A stretch of 64,000 nucleotides of DNA from an uncultured Eubacteriales bacterium (GTDB lineage Bacteria > Bacillota > Clostridia > Christensenellales > CALVMC01): positions 62,001 to 126,000 of the forward strand of contig CASFOZ010000001.1 of NCBI GenBank assembly GCA_949296455.1, given 5' to 3'. Positions 62,482 to 64,000 of this stretch are shown piece after piece. The position numbers and the translations under genes are program-made. Under the pieces are notes generated by a model. The model had not been told where the DNA came from. It ran no database searches and saw only the letters and a program-made list of their open reading frames with translations. How positions within the stretch are numbered: the stretch's first letter is position 1; each line of letters starts with the position of its first letter.

Positions 62482-63306
62482 TTATTTTTTAAGAATCTCG
62501 TATAATCTTAAAAATTCAAAAGGCTCCAATTCTTCGGCTCTAACTGGCGGTGCCTTTTTTATGCTTTCAGTTGCGGCTTTGATTTTGTCTTTTTCGAATC
62601 CGGCTTTTAAAAGGTTGTTTTCAAGGGTTTTTCTGCGCATGGAAAAACAGCTTTTTATAAACGCCGAAAGCTCTTTTATGTCGCCTGCGACTTTATCCTT
62701 TTTTACGAATTTTATTATTGCGCTGTCTACATTAGGCTCCGGTTTAAACATTTTTCTCGAAACCTTTCTCAGTAATACGCAGTCTGAAAGAAGTTTGGAA
62801 CACACGGAAATTGCCGAGTACTGTGAGCTGCATTTTCCTGCGGTAAATCTTTCCGCAACTTCGAGCTGAACCATAACGGTAATACTTTGCACTTTAAGAC
62901 TGCTTTCCAAAAAGCGCATTATAACGGGCGCCGAAATGTAATAAGGTAGATTTGCAATTATTTTGAAAGGTTTGTTTTCGGTTAATTTTTCTATTTCTTC
63001 GTCGGATACCTTCATAATATCACAATTTAACAGAGTTATATTATCGAAATCTTCAAGCACGGCGCCGAGTACGGGAATAAGATTTTTATCTATCTCGAAA
63101 GCAATTACCTTTTCGGCGGTTTTGGCAATTTCTCTTGTTAGACTTCCTGCTCCTGCGCCTATTTCTAACACTAAGGAATTTTCTGCGTCCCCGTCTTTTG
63201 CAACTGCGCAAAGAAAATTTCGGTCAAGAATAAAATTCTGACCGAACTGTTTGTTGAATCTGAAATTATTTTCTCTTAATATTTCACCTATGTTTTTATC
63301 CGTCAT
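62482..63306 (-). CDS. rsmA: 16S rRNA dimethyladenosine transferase KsgA
   Basis: The 274-residue SAM methyltransferase dimethylates two adenosines of 16S rRNA helix 45. Motifs: FNKQFGQNFILD at the start, EIGAGAGSLTREI (SAM loop) and NLPYYISAPVIM (adenosine pocket). It lies convergent with hydF. In Clostridia it often follows tatD, and the gene upstream here is linked to TatD too. Confidence 0.97.
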   Translation of the reverse strand: MTDKNIGEILRENNFRFNKQFGQNFILDRNFLCAVAKDGDAENSLVLEIGAGAGSLTREIAKTAEKVIAFEIDKNLIPVLGAVLEDFDNITLLNCDIMKVSDEEIEKLTENKPFKIIANLPYYISAPVIMRFLESSLKVQSITVMVQLEVAERFTAGKCSSQYSAISVCSKLLSDCVLLRKVSRKMFKPEPNVDSAIIKFVKKDKVAGDIKELSAFIKSCFSMRRKTLENNLLKAGFEKDKIKAATESIKKAPPVRAEELEPFEFLRLYEILKK

Positions 63307-63416
63307 ATTGAATCTTTATTAAAGTTAATTTATACCTTTTTGACTTTGTAACCATCCGCAGCCTTAAATAGAAAAAGTATATTTGCTTTCCGATTTTTTT
63401 AACAGCAAATTTTATA

Positions 63417-64000
63417 TTATATATATTTCCTTATTCTGAGCTTTGCACCTATCGATTCGGCTATCTTTTTTGCGTGCTCTATCTTTTCTTCCCCGATAAC
63501 ATCAACTACCGAAAGAACGACATTCGGTATAACCGAAACACAGCTTTTTGCAAATTCAAGCATTGAGTAATATGCAAGCGCTCCCGCTTCAGGTCTGCAT
63601 TCGTTTACATAATCCTGTGCGTCAACTCCGTTCAGAGAAATGTTCACGGTATCGATAAGCCCTTTCATTCTTTGAGCGGTATCCTTTCTGCCCGTTATTA
63701 TTTCGGCTTGTCCGTTTGTGTTGACTCTTGTTTTCCCGCCCTTTTCTTTTACGAAAGCGGCAACTTCGAGCATATCGTCAAGTCTGAAAAGGGGTTCGCC
63801 GAAACCGCAAAAAACCGTCTCTTTATATTTTGCGCAATCTTTTAGTTCGTTTTTAAGAACCTTAACGGACGGTTCCTTTTTAAGCCATAAATGATATCCT
63901 TCTATTCCGTCATTGTGATTTCTTATACAGAAATGACAGTTATTGTTGCAACGGTTAGTTAGATTGACATAAATACTGTCCCCTATAACATAAGTGTAAA
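63417..64000 (-). CDS. TatD-linked radical SAM protein, N-terminus beyond right edge
   Basis: The gene enters from the right edge on the minus strand and ends at 63417. The visible 193 residues begin near YVIGDSIYVNLTNRCNNNC and carry the CxxxCxxC cluster (CNNNCHFC), FCGFGEPLFRLDD and VNTNGQAEIITGR. These match the TatD-family-linked radical SAM family, whose reaction is not known. It is probably co-transcribed with tatD beyond the edge. Only the first few residues and start codon are missing. Confidence 0.9.
   Translation of the reverse strand, partial: YTYVIGDSIYVNLTNRCNNNCHFCIRNHNDGIEGYHLWLKKEPSVKVLKNELKDCAKYKETVFCGFGEPLFRLDDMLEVAAFVKEKGGKTRVNTNGQAEIITGRKDTAQRMKGLIDTVNISLNGVDAQDYVNECRPEAGALAYYSMLEFAKSCVSVIPNVVLSVVDVIGEEKIEHAKKIAESIGAKLRIRKYI

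Overview
The window looks like a chromosome segment of a strictly anaerobic, low-GC Gram-positive bacterium (Bacillota, probably class Clostridia, perhaps a gut lineage). The grounds are: DnaD- and DnaI-type replication loading proteins, AGGAGG-type ribosome sites, sigma-A promoters with 17-base spacers, a [FeFe]-hydrogenase maturation operon, a collagen-like surface protein of the BclA type, and many lipoproteins. The order foldase - mfd - pth is also typical of Clostridia. The lineage below class level is a guess. No plasmid, phage, insertion-sequence or CRISPR signature was seen.

Layout. 1-7703 (minus) is housekeeping: a foldase-like lipoprotein cut by the left edge, mfd, pth, a GlmU-like acetyltransferase that has lost its uridylyltransferase domain, tadA, an M14 peptidase and rlmH. 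7940-14933 (minus) holds three consecutive CPBP/CAAX-type membrane protease genes, a metallo-beta-lactamase-fold hydrolase and an ABC transporter. 15182-17552 (plus) is a DnaD-repeat protein and its DnaI-like ATPase partner. 17751-19191 contains tRNA-Thr(GGT), a broken tandem copy of its 5' half, a small zinc-ribbon protein and a frameshifted GIY-YIG gene; this stretch looks acquired or decaying. 19292-23401 (minus) is an eight-gene MarR-headed redox/electrophile-stress operon, followed by a DNA alkylation repair gene, a flavin reductase, gene remnants and a second ABC transporter.

28174-45522 (minus) is a 17-kb surface polysaccharide operon with tightly overlapping genes and one strong promoter at 45548-45576. 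It encodes dTDP-rhamnose synthesis (rfbA, rfbB and a fused rfbC-rfbD), a WbpA/WlbA/WbpE/WbpD-type set for a UDP-2,3-diacetamido-uronic acid, a priming transferase, glycosyltransferases, a Wzx-like flippase and a Wzy-like polymerase. Next come the collagen-like protein, then a two-component system in one run with an iron-type alcohol dehydrogenase and a dUTPase.

50503-57803 contains a candidate small RNA with a C7 hairpin loop, two large paralogous lipoproteins with near-identical promoters and an EF-hand-like loop each, and an unrecognised protein with seven hexapeptide repeats. 57971-62401 (plus) is a TM1266-like regulator with hydE, hydG and hydF behind a structured leader RNA that ends in an intrinsic terminator and carries a possible antiterminator. 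This leader is the best candidate here for an undescribed regulatory element. The right end has ksgA and a TatD-linked radical SAM gene cut by the edge.
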